Origin: Pseudomonas silesiensis
GTDB lineage: Bacteria > Pseudomonadota > Gammaproteobacteria > Pseudomonadales > Pseudomonadaceae
Length of the DNA: 64,000 nucleotides
Direction: 5' to 3'
NCBI RefSeq assembly: GCF_001661075.1
Contig: NZ_CP014870.1
Location: 5,709,703 to 5,773,702 of the forward strand
The notes below the pieces were generated by a model. That model was not told where the DNA came from. It was given only the letters and a program-made list of their open reading frames with translations, and did not search any database. Below are positions 1-9,698 of this stretch, piece by piece. Position 1 is the first letter of the stretch, and each line of letters opens with the position of its first letter. A program made the translations under genes and the position numbers.

Positions 1-489
1 GACTCCACCTACGGCCCCTGCTACCGCCATACCCAAGTTGCTCGCGACACGACTCAACGACTGCGCACGAACGCGCTGCGCAACCTGGCAATACTCCATG
101 ATCAAACGCTGGTGCAGCGTACGAATCGCCCCATCGAGTGCACCGCTGATCAGCAGCAATCCAGCCAGTAAAGGCACCTCGGTGACCAGCCCCAACAGAA
201 CCAATACCCATGCCGAGCCAAAAAACAACAAAGCGGTGAGCCGCGCCGTTGAAAAATGGTCGCTCAGCAGGCCACCACCCATCGATCCAATCAGCAAGCC
301 GGCCCCGTAACCAGATAACAGCCAGCCAACGGTTTCAATCGCAAGCCCCAACTCCTGACGCAGGTACAACGCCATGAACAGTTTGACCATGGCGCTCAGC
401 CGACTGATGAAGATCAGCGCAGCAAGCATCCAGGCCATTGGACAGAAATAGCCGTTTAGCCGAATAAAATGAATGAGCCGACTAGTCAT
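1..489 (-). CDS. MFS exporter, 3' end outside the window
   Basis: The first 163 codons of a major facilitator superfamily permease are present; the rest lies beyond base 1. The protein starts at an ATG that overlaps the last 8 bases of the preceding acyltransferase gene. Hydrophobic segments are seen at about residues 16-42, 54-76, 85-102 and 106-120. The loop between the second and third holds a motif-A-like pattern (GGGLLSD, then R83), typical of drug:H+ antiporters and other MFS carriers. Its place as last gene of a tightly coupled operon with two enzyme-like proteins suggests export of, or self-resistance to, the product they make; that is inference. The substrate cannot be told from the sequence. 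Confidence 0.8.
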   Translation of the reverse strand, partial: MTSRLIHFIRLNGYFCPMAWMLAALIFISRLSAMVKLFMALYLRQELGLAIETVGWLLSGYGAGLLIGSMGGGLLSDHFSTARLTALLFFGSAWVLVLLGLVTEVPLLAGLLLISGALDGAIRTLHQRLIMEYCQVAQRVRAQSLSRVASNLGMAVAGAVGGV

Positions 490-1534
490 CCCATTCATCC
501 AGGTTGTGACTCACCTGGCTATGAATACCTTTTGAAGCGAAAGGAATGTCCGAACGGATCTCGTGATTTGCATCGAAAAAATACTGCGCTTGTAGCCGTC
601 CTTCAGCATCCAGACCTATCAGAGGATTGTTTACCAAGAATTGTCTGGTTGAAGGACAAAGCGTCGGCGCTCGAATCAATAATCGCCATTGGCCAAAAGC
701 GTTACCTGGAATAACAGCCCGTGCCCCAAAGCGTTTTTTGTATTGGAAAGTACCTTTACTCAAAAACGGCTCACACCCTTGGAAGTCGACACAATCAATG
801 AACGATTGACTGGACGCCCATTTCAGAATTGCGTGATAGACAAAGTTCTGCGCTCCATTTGCTCGATGAATGGCGGCACCACCGTCCACCCCAATCAATC
901 GTGCATTCAGGGTGCGTGTTGACGTATCCATCTGCGAAATACTCCCAGCCACCCATTCATCATTCAAATGGACGCGGAACAGCATTCCACGCTTGAACAA
1001 TTGCGAATAAGCCGCTTGCTCTTGCACACTTCTTGCCAATGTCCCATAACGAGCGTTCATGGTCGGGACATGCATGGAACGGTAAAAGGAGAAGAAATGC
1101 TCATCATCCAGTGACACATCGAAACAAAAGCCTTTTTCGACCAATTGAGCATGGCGCTTGCTCTCTCGATTAGAGAACTGCCCCAACACAGCCCTCCAGT
1201 TTTTGGAAACATCAACTTTCTGGTGAATTCTGCTGAGCCCAATAATATCGCCTGGCCTCTGGCATTGCCGAATCACATCCAACGAAGTCATTAATAAAAT
1301 TATACCGGCTCGATTTTGGCTAATAAAAACCTCAAGCTGCTTCCATTCCAACGTACCTTCTTGCTCTACGAATGAATGTTCAAAAAAACATTGATCCACA
1401 AAAGGTGCAATGTAGAGAAGTCCTTCTGCCATTCCGACGTAGACAAGACGCGTCGGTATCCCAGCTTTGGAGCTTCCCTTGTAGATGCGAAAATGGCAAA
1501 GTGACTCCGGATTCATTAGAAGATCAGCGCTCAT
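482..1534 (-). CDS. FemAB/GNAT-like acyltransferase (Acetyltransf_6 type)
   Basis: A 350-residue protein with a C-terminal GNAT-like core at about 115-285. The supporting pieces are SNRESKRH at 121-128, the strand VAGSIS at 195-200, the helix GAQNFVYHAILKWA at 227-240 and the segment LSKGTFQYKKRFGA at 258-271, a pattern usual in FemX/BioF2-like N-acyltransferases that use aminoacyl-tRNA or acyl-CoA donors. The first 110 residues would be the degenerate N-terminal GNAT half. It overlaps the upstream gene by 4 bases (ATGA) and the downstream MFS gene by 8, so translation is probably coupled. Donor and acceptor are unknown; it may acylate or add an amino acid to a small molecule made by its partner. 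G+C is clearly below that of the core genes in the window. Confidence 0.65.
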   Translation of the reverse strand: MSADLLMNPESLCHFRIYKGSSKAGIPTRLVYVGMAEGLLYIAPFVDQCFFEHSFVEQEGTLEWKQLEVFISQNRAGIILLMTSLDVIRQCQRPGDIIGLSRIHQKVDVSKNWRAVLGQFSNRESKRHAQLVEKGFCFDVSLDDEHFFSFYRSMHVPTMNARYGTLARSVQEQAAYSQLFKRGMLFRVHLNDEWVAGSISQMDTSTRTLNARLIGVDGGAAIHRANGAQNFVYHAILKWASSQSFIDCVDFQGCEPFLSKGTFQYKKRFGARAVIPGNAFGQWRLLIRAPTLCPSTRQFLVNNPLIGLDAEGRLQAQYFFDANHEIRSDIPFASKGIHSQVSHNLDEWDD

Positions 1535-2916
1535 GGTTCGCAGTGACTGCGAAGTATCTCCATCATCTCTTCAGCATTGCTAACGAATGTCAGTCCATCA
1601 GTAGGGATGACTTCATAGTCCCCTCGGCAATAGGAACCCGATGCATGAATGGTGCAACCGTCCATTCCCACCAGTAACTGTCGGTCAATCGCATTCAAGC
1701 AACCTGTCATGGCCATCACCAATGACCATTCTTTCAGATCCCTGGGGTCTGCGGGCAATCTGACGGGTGTATCAGCCAGCAACTGGGCACATTCACTGTA
1801 GCGCTGCATGCACTCATAGAGCGAAACGACTATTCCCGAGCCCCCATTGGCTTTGACCAATCCGCTCATTTCTACGGCGGTAGGCGGAAGGTGCGTATAA
1901 AAAGTAGGTTCAAGAATTTCGTCGGGGCTCCAGGTCGCGGCAGGAAAATGCGGTGACTCCAGCTGAACCCATAAACCATTGGATGCCTTTGTGTAACTTG
2001 GCGTAGAAGCACCCTCGAAATTTCCATCAAGTAAATGCAGTACCATGTCACTGGTTGCCAGATGCTGAACCAAGAGAAATGAAGGCGTGGAAACCTGTTT
2101 CTTGTGTTGTTTCAGTACTTCTACGCCAGAGCAATATCCTAAAAGACCATATGCACTCGACACTGCATGCACATGAACGGTCTTGCGATCAGTGTCCCAA
2201 GCATCACCATACTCGAAGTCGAAAAACGCCCGAGTTTGATCAGAGAATCGGTAATTTTCAAGCCGAAGGGAATGCCATAACTTCAACTCACCCATTGGAT
2301 TATGGCTGAAAAGCGACTTGAACTGCTGCCCAACAACCTTCACTGCTTCCGGCGAGGCTGTATCTAAAACGAACACAGGGTTCAATGCACGCAACCGAAC
2401 ATCATCGTAAAGTTCGGTTCTACGAACTTTACCGATCGTCTGCGCAGGCGTCAGCGTGACAATGCGCAATTGCTCCGGATGAACCAATTTTGCTTTCAAC
2501 GCACGTAGAACCGCGTCACGGAGTGCAATGGCTTTGTTACCGGACGAAGGAGAAAACAACAGAATGCTGTCCCCGGTCTCCTGAATATGGCGAATGGCAC
2601 GTGCAACGATCAGTGTCGAAGCCAAGGTCTTTGTCGTTTGAGTATTCGCATTTTGCCTCAAATCGAATAATCGTAACGGTACCCCGCGGTAATTGCCCAT
2701 CTCAAAAAATTGCGCAGTAGCAACAGAAAGAAAGGACTGCATGCGAGCATCCAGCGGAGGTAGCTTCATGGCTGGTTCAAATGCATCGCTGCAGTGGTCA
2801 AATTCAAAATCGGCGACACTACTGACGATCAGATCGTAGTAGCGCTCGATTACGGAAGTGGGAGTTTGAGCTCGCTGTGTCGCCTGCGCGGCTGAACCGG
2901 TTTTAATCACGTCCAT
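1531..2916 (-). CDS. PLP fold-type-II (threonine-synthase-like) protein, possibly DUF6002
   Basis: A 461-residue protein resembling threonine synthase and other fold-type-II pyridoxal-phosphate enzymes. TQTTKTLAS at 92-100 sits where the PLP-binding lysine motif (S-x-K-D) is expected, with Lys96 as candidate. SSGNKA at 124-129 matches the phosphate-cradle SGN motif. HASGSY near 424-429 recalls the C-terminal threonine-synthase motif. The usual Asp after the lysine is replaced by Thr, so activity may differ or be lost. From memory it fits the family labelled DUF6002, found in biosynthetic clusters; this is unverified. First gene of a three-gene coupled operon (ATGA overlap with the acyltransferase). 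A GGGAG ribosome-binding site lies about 9 bases before the ATG. The reaction is unknown. Confidence 0.55.
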   Translation of the reverse strand: MDVIKTGSAAQATQRAQTPTSVIERYYDLIVSSVADFEFDHCSDAFEPAMKLPPLDARMQSFLSVATAQFFEMGNYRGVPLRLFDLRQNANTQTTKTLASTLIVARAIRHIQETGDSILLFSPSSGNKAIALRDAVLRALKAKLVHPEQLRIVTLTPAQTIGKVRRTELYDDVRLRALNPVFVLDTASPEAVKVVGQQFKSLFSHNPMGELKLWHSLRLENYRFSDQTRAFFDFEYGDAWDTDRKTVHVHAVSSAYGLLGYCSGVEVLKQHKKQVSTPSFLLVQHLATSDMVLHLLDGNFEGASTPSYTKASNGLWVQLESPHFPAATWSPDEILEPTFYTHLPPTAVEMSGLVKANGGSGIVVSLYECMQRYSECAQLLADTPVRLPADPRDLKEWSLVMAMTGCLNAIDRQLLVGMDGCTIHASGSYCRGDYEVIPTDGLTFVSNAEEMMEILRSHCEP

Positions 2917-3099
2917 TTGTCTTTTGCTCCCACTGCTGAATAGGTGCTGAGTGCGATGTCCTCTGAAAGCTAGGCGTTCACGGCTTGGTTGTCGCGGGTA
3001 AAAAAGAGTCGATAACGCAAAAGCAGAACCAAGCTACGAGATCAGGAAAAAAATCCTACAGAAAGACCTCACTTTCTATCGACATGGGGCTCTCCGACA

Positions 3100-3200
3100 A
3101 TTCGACTTGCCCGCGATGGCGGTGTATCAGTTAATGAATCGCTGAATGACACTTCGCAATCGCGGGCAAGTCGAATCGTCGCACCGCCGCTCCCACAGAG
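3100..3200. repeat. REP-like inverted repeat
   Basis: Two perfect 16-base arms (3101-3116 and 3160-3175, reading TTCGACTTGCCCGCGA and its complement) enclose a 43-base spacer, followed by a CCGCTCCCACAGAG tail like a REP end. It lies in the 344-base space 2917-3260, which otherwise holds only the presumed promoter of the PLP-protein operon; no gene is seen there. Confidence 0.6.
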
Positions 3201-3260
3201 ACTGCGTTTCACCCGGGGTTAAGTGATAACCCAACCTCTTCCACCGCGATCACACATCAG

Positions 3261-3533
3261 TCAGGCAGAAGAGGATCTTGTGTTGGCGATCGACGTCTGG
3301 CTGTCGTCCTCGCCCTCGTCACCTTCCATAGAATCGTCCTCATCCGTGCTGCCAGCCAGCAGCAGGTCACCCGGCTCTGATCCGGATTGGGCAATCATCG
3401 TCTCGCTCTGCGTGCCCTGCCAATTCCAGGCCTGCTTTTCATGGTCCTGACATTCCGCCCATGCTGCCGACGAACCGAGGGACAGTAGGACCAACACCTT
3501 CAGCAACAACACACCGCGTAGAAACATGCTCAT
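3261..3533 (-). CDS. small secreted acidic protein, unknown function
   Basis: A 90-residue protein if it begins at the ATG at 3533, chosen because GGAGG lies about 10 bases before it; the longer frame to 3647 has no such site. Residues 1-26 form a clear signal peptide (a Leu/Val-rich core, then SSAAWA before Glu-Cys), so the product should be periplasmic or secreted. The mature part is about 64 residues, with two aromatic residues near the start (AWNW) and a strongly acidic tail (DEDDSMEGDEGEDD). No known domain is recognised. It stands alone, on the same strand as prfC and separated from it by a REP palindrome. It could be a fast-evolving envelope protein; coding status is supported mainly by the signal peptide and ribosome-binding site. 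Confidence 0.5.
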   Translation of the reverse strand: MSMFLRGVLLLKVLVLLSLGSSAAWAECQDHEKQAWNWQGTQSETMIAQSGSEPGDLLLAGSTDEDDSMEGDEGEDDSQTSIANTRSSSA

Positions 3534-3712
3534 AGCCAACGCCCTCCTGCCCACGACGAACCCGGGTGCCGTGGCGTTTGTGCGAGATCCAGTTGTAATC
3601 GAGCGGGTTCTCAAACCAGGACGTTGATGATCGCCGGGAAATGCCATGGGTGCAGAGAATGGTTTTGCATAATCGCTATGGCGAATGGTTATTTAACAGC
3701 CCACAGATGCCC

Positions 3713-3799
3713 CCTGTAGGAGCGAGCTTGCTCGCGATGGTGGATCAGTCAACACTTGCCTAGCTGACACTCCATCGCGAGCAAGCTCGCTCCTACAGG
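3713..3799. repeat. REPIN (paired REP palindrome)
   Basis: Inverted REP pair of the type CCTGTAGGAGCGAGC...GCTCGCTCCTACAGG. The arms of about 28 bases are essentially perfect complements around a spacer of about 31 bases. It sits between the small secreted-protein gene and prfC (space 3534-3868, no gene seen). Confidence 0.85.
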
Positions 3800-3818
3800 T
3801 GAAAACTGTCGGCCAAAG

Positions 3819-3849
3819 AAAAACCCCGCAGCTTTCGCAACGGGGTTTT
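3819..3849 (-). terminator. rho-independent terminator of prfC
   Basis: A-tract, then CCCCG, loop, CGGGG, then TTTTG; on the minus strand the hairpin ends in a T run 20 bases after the prfC stop. The A/T runs on both sides make it potentially bidirectional. Confidence 0.85.
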
Positions 3850-3868
3850 GGATGTAACCAATCAGCGC

Positions 3869-5452
<1,584 letters not shown>

Positions 5453-5780
5453 GGGAAATCGCCTGGCAGGTGATTCAAAAAAGGGCGCAGATTATAGCCC
5501 AACTTGAGTCAATAACCGAACCGTTGAGCACATTAGGGGTGGCCAAATGCTGCTTCAGATGGGAACCTTTCAGACCGTGGAGGCGTCCACTCCCCTGTTA
5601 CGACTATTCGTCAGGGTTGAAAAATCAGCAAGTTAGCCTGACGAGGCTGCGCTTATGGCTCGATTTCATGCGGTTCCACCAGCATGAAGAGCTGCTTCTC
5701 GCGAACGTTGTTTTCCCGGCAGCCAGGAATGGCATGCCACACGGGACTGCGTCCGCCGACTGAACAAAAGGAGTCCGCCT
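5453..5780. other. intergenic region between prfC and the osmoprotectant operon
   Basis: No gene is seen in these 328 bases. They must hold the divergent promoters of prfC and the ABC importer. One inverted repeat stands out: CGTCAGG (5609-5615) and CCTGACG (5637-5643) with a 21-base spacer, about 140 bases before the first permease start. It could be a regulator site or a leader hairpin; no known motif is recognised. Confidence 0.4.
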
Positions 5781-6497
5781 GTGGCTATTCGCTATGGCAA
5801 GGGGCTGATAGGAGGTGCGGTTGTCGTCGCCCTCCTGGCCCTGCTGGTCCACTGGATTGGCATCAACACGATCGAACATTACCGCGACGATTTGTTGTTT
5901 TACCTGCAAGCTCATTTGATTCTCGTCCTCGTTTCCATGCTGGCCGCCCTTGTTGTGGGCATACCCGCCGGTATCTTCCTCAGCCGCCCGACCATGGTTG
6001 GACGCGCCGAACGCTTCATGCAGATCTTCAACATCGGCAACACCGTGCCGCCTCTCGCCGTGCTGGCCATCGCCCTGGGTGTCCTCGGCATCGGCAGCGG
6101 CCCCGCAATCTTCGCCCTGTTCCTCGCCTCGCTGTTGCCGATCGTGCGCAACACCTATGAAGGCCTGAAAAACGTCCAGGGTTCGCTCAAGGAAGCGGCC
6201 GTCGGCATCGGCATGACACCGACTCAGGTGTTGTGGCGGGTCGAACTGCCGAACGCCGTGCCGATCATCATCGGTGGCGTGCGCGTGGCGCTGGCGATCA
6301 ACGTCGGTACCGCACCCCTGGCGTTCCTGATCGGCGCCAACAGCCTGGGCAGCCTGATTTTCCCCGGCATCGCCCTGAACAATCAGCCGCAACTGATGCT
6401 CGGCGCGGCGTGCACCGCCCTGCTGGCCTTGCTGCTCGACGGCCTGGTGACACTCGCCAGCCGCCTCTGGCTCGAACGCGGGCTGCGCCCGTCTTAA
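5781..6497 (+). CDS. opuCD: osmoprotectant ABC importer, permease subunit 1
   Basis: A 238-residue inner-membrane permease of the ProW/OpuB/YehW family with about six hydrophobic segments. It holds the cytoplasmic EAA loop (EAAVGIGMTPTQVLWRVELP), which contacts the ATPase. It starts at GTG with GGAG 8-9 bases upstream. First gene of a four-gene operon: permease, binding protein, permease, ATPase. This is the reverse of the opuCA-CB-CC-CD order I recall from P. syringae, and the symbol follows from that; orthology is not proven. Such systems import glycine betaine, choline or carnitine under osmotic stress. Confidence 0.85.
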   Translation: MAIRYGKGLIGGAVVVALLALLVHWIGINTIEHYRDDLLFYLQAHLILVLVSMLAALVVGIPAGIFLSRPTMVGRAERFMQIFNIGNTVPPLAVLAIALGVLGIGSGPAIFALFLASLLPIVRNTYEGLKNVQGSLKEAAVGIGMTPTQVLWRVELPNAVPIIIGGVRVALAINVGTAPLAFLIGANSLGSLIFPGIALNNQPQLMLGAACTALLALLLDGLVTLASRLWLERGLRPS

Positions 6498-6517
6498 GCC
6501 TCGGCAAAGGAATCGAT

Positions 6518-7411
6518 ATGAAAAAACTATGCTTATTTTTAGGCTGCGCCCTGCTGTTCGCAGGATTTGCCCAAGCCGCTGAAAAACCTGTAATCCGCAT
6601 CGGCGCCCGGGTGTTCACCGAACAAACCCTGCTCGCGGAAATCACCTCCCAGTACCTGCGCACCAAGGGTTACGACACCCAGGTGACCGGCGGTCTGGGC
6701 AGCACCCTCGCTCGCAGCGCTCAAGAAAGTGGGCAACTGGACCTGATGTGGGAATACACCGGCGTGTCGCTGGTGGCTTACAACCATGTCACTGACAAAC
6801 TCGACAGCGCTCAGTCCTACGCCCGGGTGAAAGAACTCGACGCGAAAAAAGGCCTGATCTGGCTCACCCCGTCGAAGTTCAGCAACACCTACGCCCTGGC
6901 GCTGCCGGAAAAGACCGCGAAGGCTTATCCGCAGATCAACACCATCAGCGAGCTGAACACGGTGATGCAGGCCGAGGCGAAGACCAACCACCTCGTCGCC
7001 CTAGACACCGAGTTCGCCAACCGTTCCGACGGCATGGCCGGCATGGTCGACCTCTACGGCATGAACCTGACCCGTAAAAACACCCGCCAGATGGATGCCG
7101 GGCTGGTCTACACCGCCCTGCGCAATGGTCAGGTGTTTGCCGGCCTGGTCTATACCACCGACGGTCGTTTGAACGCCTTCAAGCTCAAACTGCTGGAAGA
7201 CGACAAGCACTACTTCCCCGACTACACCGCCGCGCCGGTCGTGCGCCAGGAGTACCTGGACGCCCATCCGACACTGGCGGAAGACATCAAACCGCTGGCC
7301 GAGCTGTTCGATGACGCCACCATGCGTGCGCTGAATGCGCGGGTCGATGTCGATCACGAAAGCCCTTCATCCGTTGCCGCAGATTTCCTGCGCCAGCACC
7401 CTATCAACTGA
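6518..7411 (+). CDS. opuCC: osmoprotectant-binding periplasmic protein
   Basis: A 297-residue solute-binding protein of the OpuAC/OsmF family. It starts at the ATG at 6518, 20 bases after the first permease, behind AAAGGAA. A signal peptide covers residues 1-20 (Leu/Phe-rich core, GFAQA then AEKP). The mature protein begins with the family pattern IRIGARVFTEQ and contains the region LWWEYTG-like (LMWEYTGVSLVAY), which lines the quaternary-ammonium ligand site in this family. Delivers a betaine-like substrate to the two permeases beside it. Exact ligand not readable. Confidence 0.88.
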   Translation: MKKLCLFLGCALLFAGFAQAAEKPVIRIGARVFTEQTLLAEITSQYLRTKGYDTQVTGGLGSTLARSAQESGQLDLMWEYTGVSLVAYNHVTDKLDSAQSYARVKELDAKKGLIWLTPSKFSNTYALALPEKTAKAYPQINTISELNTVMQAEAKTNHLVALDTEFANRSDGMAGMVDLYGMNLTRKNTRQMDAGLVYTALRNGQVFAGLVYTTDGRLNAFKLKLLEDDKHYFPDYTAAPVVRQEYLDAHPTLAEDIKPLAELFDDATMRALNARVDVDHESPSSVAADFLRQHPIN

Positions 7412-7423
7412 GGAGGAAAAGAC

Positions 7424-8077
7424 ATGGAATTTTTGAACGCCTTTTCCCATCTCGACTGGGCGCAGGTCGCGCAATTGACCTGGCAGCACATCACCCTGGT
7501 CGGCATTGCCGTGACATTGGCGATCCTCGTTGGCGTGCCGCTGGGCATCCTGATGACGCGCTTCCCGACACTCGCCGGTCCCTTGCAAGCCAGCGCCACG
7601 GTGCTGCTGACCGTGCCGTCGATTGCCCTGTTCGGCCTGCTGCTGCCGTTCTACTCGAAATTCGGCCAGGGCCTGGGCCCGATGCCGGCGATCACGGCAG
7701 TGTTCTTGTACTCGCTGCTGCCGATCATGCGTAACACCTACCTCGCCCTGACCGGCGTCGAACCCGGCATTCGCGAAGCCGCCCGCGGCATCGGCATGAC
7801 CTTTGGCCAGCGCCTGCGCATGGTCGAGCTGCCGATCGCCGTGCCGGTGATCCTCGCCGGTGTGCGCACCGCCGTGGTCATGAACATTGGCGTCATGACC
7901 ATCGCCGCGACCATCGGCGCCGGTGGCCTTGGTGTACTTATTCTCGCTTCAATCAGCCGCAGCGACATGTCGATGCTGATCGTCGGCGCCGTGCTGGTCA
8001 GTCTCCTGGCCATCTTCGCCGACCTGCTTCTGCAATGGCTGCAACGCACGCTGACTCCAAAAGGACTCCTGAAATGA
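7424..8077 (+). CDS. opuCB: osmoprotectant ABC importer, permease subunit 2
   Basis: A 217-residue permease of the ProW/YehY family, partner of the permease at 5781. The EAA loop (EAARGIGMTFGQRLRMVELP) precedes the conserved VPVILAGVRTAVV stretch. About five to six membrane segments. A strong ribosome-binding site (GAGGAGG) lies directly after the binding-protein stop. Its stop overlaps the ATPase start by four bases (ATGA), so the two are probably translationally coupled. Confidence 0.87.
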   Translation: MEFLNAFSHLDWAQVAQLTWQHITLVGIAVTLAILVGVPLGILMTRFPTLAGPLQASATVLLTVPSIALFGLLLPFYSKFGQGLGPMPAITAVFLYSLLPIMRNTYLALTGVEPGIREAARGIGMTFGQRLRMVELPIAVPVILAGVRTAVVMNIGVMTIAATIGAGGLGVLILASISRSDMSMLIVGAVLVSLLAIFADLLLQWLQRTLTPKGLLK

Positions 8078-9231
8078 TCGAACTTCAAAACCTCAGCAAG
8101 ACCTTCCAAAGCAACGGCAAAGATGTGAAAGCCGTGGACTCGGTAAGCCTGACCGTCAATGAAGGCGAGATCTGTGTGTTCCTCGGGCCATCGGGCTGCG
8201 GCAAAAGCACCACGCTGAAGATGATCAACCGTCTGATCAAGCCGACCTCGGGCAAGATCCTGATCAATGGCGAAGACACCACCGACCTCGACGCCGTGAC
8301 CCTGCGCCGCAATATCGGTTATGTGATCCAGCAGATCGGTCTGTTCCCGAACATGACCATCGAGGAAAACATCACCATCGTTCCGCGCCTGCTGGGCTGG
8401 GACAAGCAGAAATGCCACGACCGCGCCCGGGAGTTGATGAGCATGATCAAGCTCGAGCCCAAGCAGTACCTGACTCGCTACCCGCGTGAGTTGTCCGGTG
8501 GCCAGCAACAGCGGATCGGCGTGATTCGCGCCCTGGCGGCCGATGCGCCGTTGCTGTTGATGGACGAACCGTTCGGCGCGGTCGACCCGATCAACCGCGA
8601 GATGATCCAGAACGAGTTCTTCGAGATGCAGCGGGCGCTGAACAAGACGGTGATCATGGTCAGCCATGACATCGACGAAGCGATCAAGCTGGGCGACAAG
8701 ATCGCGATCTTCCGCGCCGGCAAGCTGTTGCAGATCGACCACCCGGATACGTTGCTGGCGCATCCGGCGGATGACTTTGTCAGCAACTTCGTCGGCCAGG
8801 ACAGCACGCTCAAGCGGCTGTTGCTGGTAAAAGCCGAAGATGCGGCGGACAACGCGCCGTCGGTGAGCCCGGAAACCCCGGTGGCCGAAGCGCTGGAATT
8901 GATGGACGAACTGGACCGTCGTTATGTGGTGGTCACGGATGGTGAGAATAAGGCGCTCGGTTATGTACGACGTCGCGACCTGCACCGTCAGACCGGCACT
9001 TGCGCGCAATACCGGCGCGAATTCAACGCCACGGCGGCGTACGACGAGCATTTGCGCATCCTGCTGTCGCGCATGTACGAGTTCAACCGTTCGTGGCTGC
9101 CGGTGATGGATGCCGAGCGGGTGTTCCTCGGTGAGGTGACCCAGGAGTCGATTGCCGAGTACCTGAGTTCCGGTAAGTCCCGTGGCGGCAAGACCAGCAT
9201 TGTTTCGCCGGCTGAAACTGCGGTCGCCTGA
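8074..9231 (+). CDS. opuCA: osmoprotectant ABC importer, ATPase with CBS domains
   Basis: A 385-residue ProV/OpuCA-like ATPase from the ATG at 8074; an upstream in-frame start inside the permease gene is not needed. Walker A is GPSGCGKST near 38-46, signature LSGGQQQRIG, Walker B LLLMDEPFGAVD, and the H-loop MVSHD. The C-terminal third carries a CBS pair (about 270-370), which in this family senses ionic strength or nucleotide and gates transport. Last gene of the operon; a REP palindrome follows at once. Confidence 0.92.
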   Translation: MIELQNLSKTFQSNGKDVKAVDSVSLTVNEGEICVFLGPSGCGKSTTLKMINRLIKPTSGKILINGEDTTDLDAVTLRRNIGYVIQQIGLFPNMTIEENITIVPRLLGWDKQKCHDRARELMSMIKLEPKQYLTRYPRELSGGQQQRIGVIRALAADAPLLLMDEPFGAVDPINREMIQNEFFEMQRALNKTVIMVSHDIDEAIKLGDKIAIFRAGKLLQIDHPDTLLAHPADDFVSNFVGQDSTLKRLLLVKAEDAADNAPSVSPETPVAEALELMDELDRRYVVVTDGENKALGYVRRRDLHRQTGTCAQYRREFNATAAYDEHLRILLSRMYEFNRSWLPVMDAERVFLGEVTQESIAEYLSSGKSRGGKTSIVSPAETAVA

Positions 9232-9240
9232 TCGGACGCC

Positions 9241-9331
9241 TTCGCGGGCAAGCCCGCTCCCACAGTGGTTTCCGTCGTATACAAAAATTTGTGTACACCA
9301 GAAACCCTGTGGGAGCGGGCTTGCTCGCGAA
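9241..9331. repeat. REPIN (paired REP palindrome)
   Basis: TTCGCGGGCAAGCCCGCTCCCACAG and CTGTGGGAGCGGGCTTGCTCGCGAA face each other around a spacer containing the palindrome-like TACAAAAATTTGTGTA. It lies 10 bases after the ABC ATPase gene and may shape its mRNA 3' end. Confidence 0.85.
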
Positions 9332-9510
9332 TGGGGCACCACAAATCCCGCCTGAAACATCTCAAATCTCCCTCCTACGGGAACATCACACTGTCATGCA
9401 GGTCCGTTACATCAGTAGATGTCCGGGACCGCACGACGGAAGCGTGCAATAACGCGACATTTTTTGTTGATCTCAAGGCCCTCACGCCCTAAAGTTCGCG
9501 CCGAACGTCC

Positions 9511-9621
9511 ATGCTGGAAACGATCCATCCGGCTCAAGTACTGACGACGAGACAGCAAGGCCAAGGGAAAGCACCGCCTCCCGTGGCCTTTTTGCTTTCG
9601 GCGACATGCCTTGGGAAGTAG
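9511..9621 (+). other. possible 36-codon leader ORF before speC
   Basis: An ATG at 9511 opens a 36-codon frame (begins MLETIHPAQV, ends LSATCLGK) that runs through the terminator-like hairpin and stops at TAG before the speC ribosome-binding site. Three consecutive proline codons fall in the hairpin loop and right arm. No good ribosome-binding site precedes it, so it may be chance. It is listed because leader peptides control ornithine decarboxylase genes in some enterobacteria. Confidence 0.2.
9557..9599 (+). terminator. terminator/attenuator-like hairpin in the speC leader
   Basis: AAGGCCAAGGG (9557-9567) pairs with CCCGTGGCCTT (9580-9590), 11 bp with one mismatch, followed by TTTTTGCTTT. 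It lies about 100 bases before speC and far from any upstream gene on this strand, so it ends either a small RNA or a regulated leader transcript. The rest of the 9332-9698 space shows no gene. Confidence 0.6.
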
Positions 9622-9698
9622 GCGAACCAAAGTGGGGATACGGAGGACGTTCATTTGCACCCATTGTTAATTTCAGTTTGCCCTTAGGAGTCTCCAGC

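Noticed and set aside
9606..9698. A 31-codon upstream extension of speC
   Set aside because: The ATG at 9699 has a good ribosome-binding site and gives the family length; the extension begins just after the leader hairpin and has no such site.
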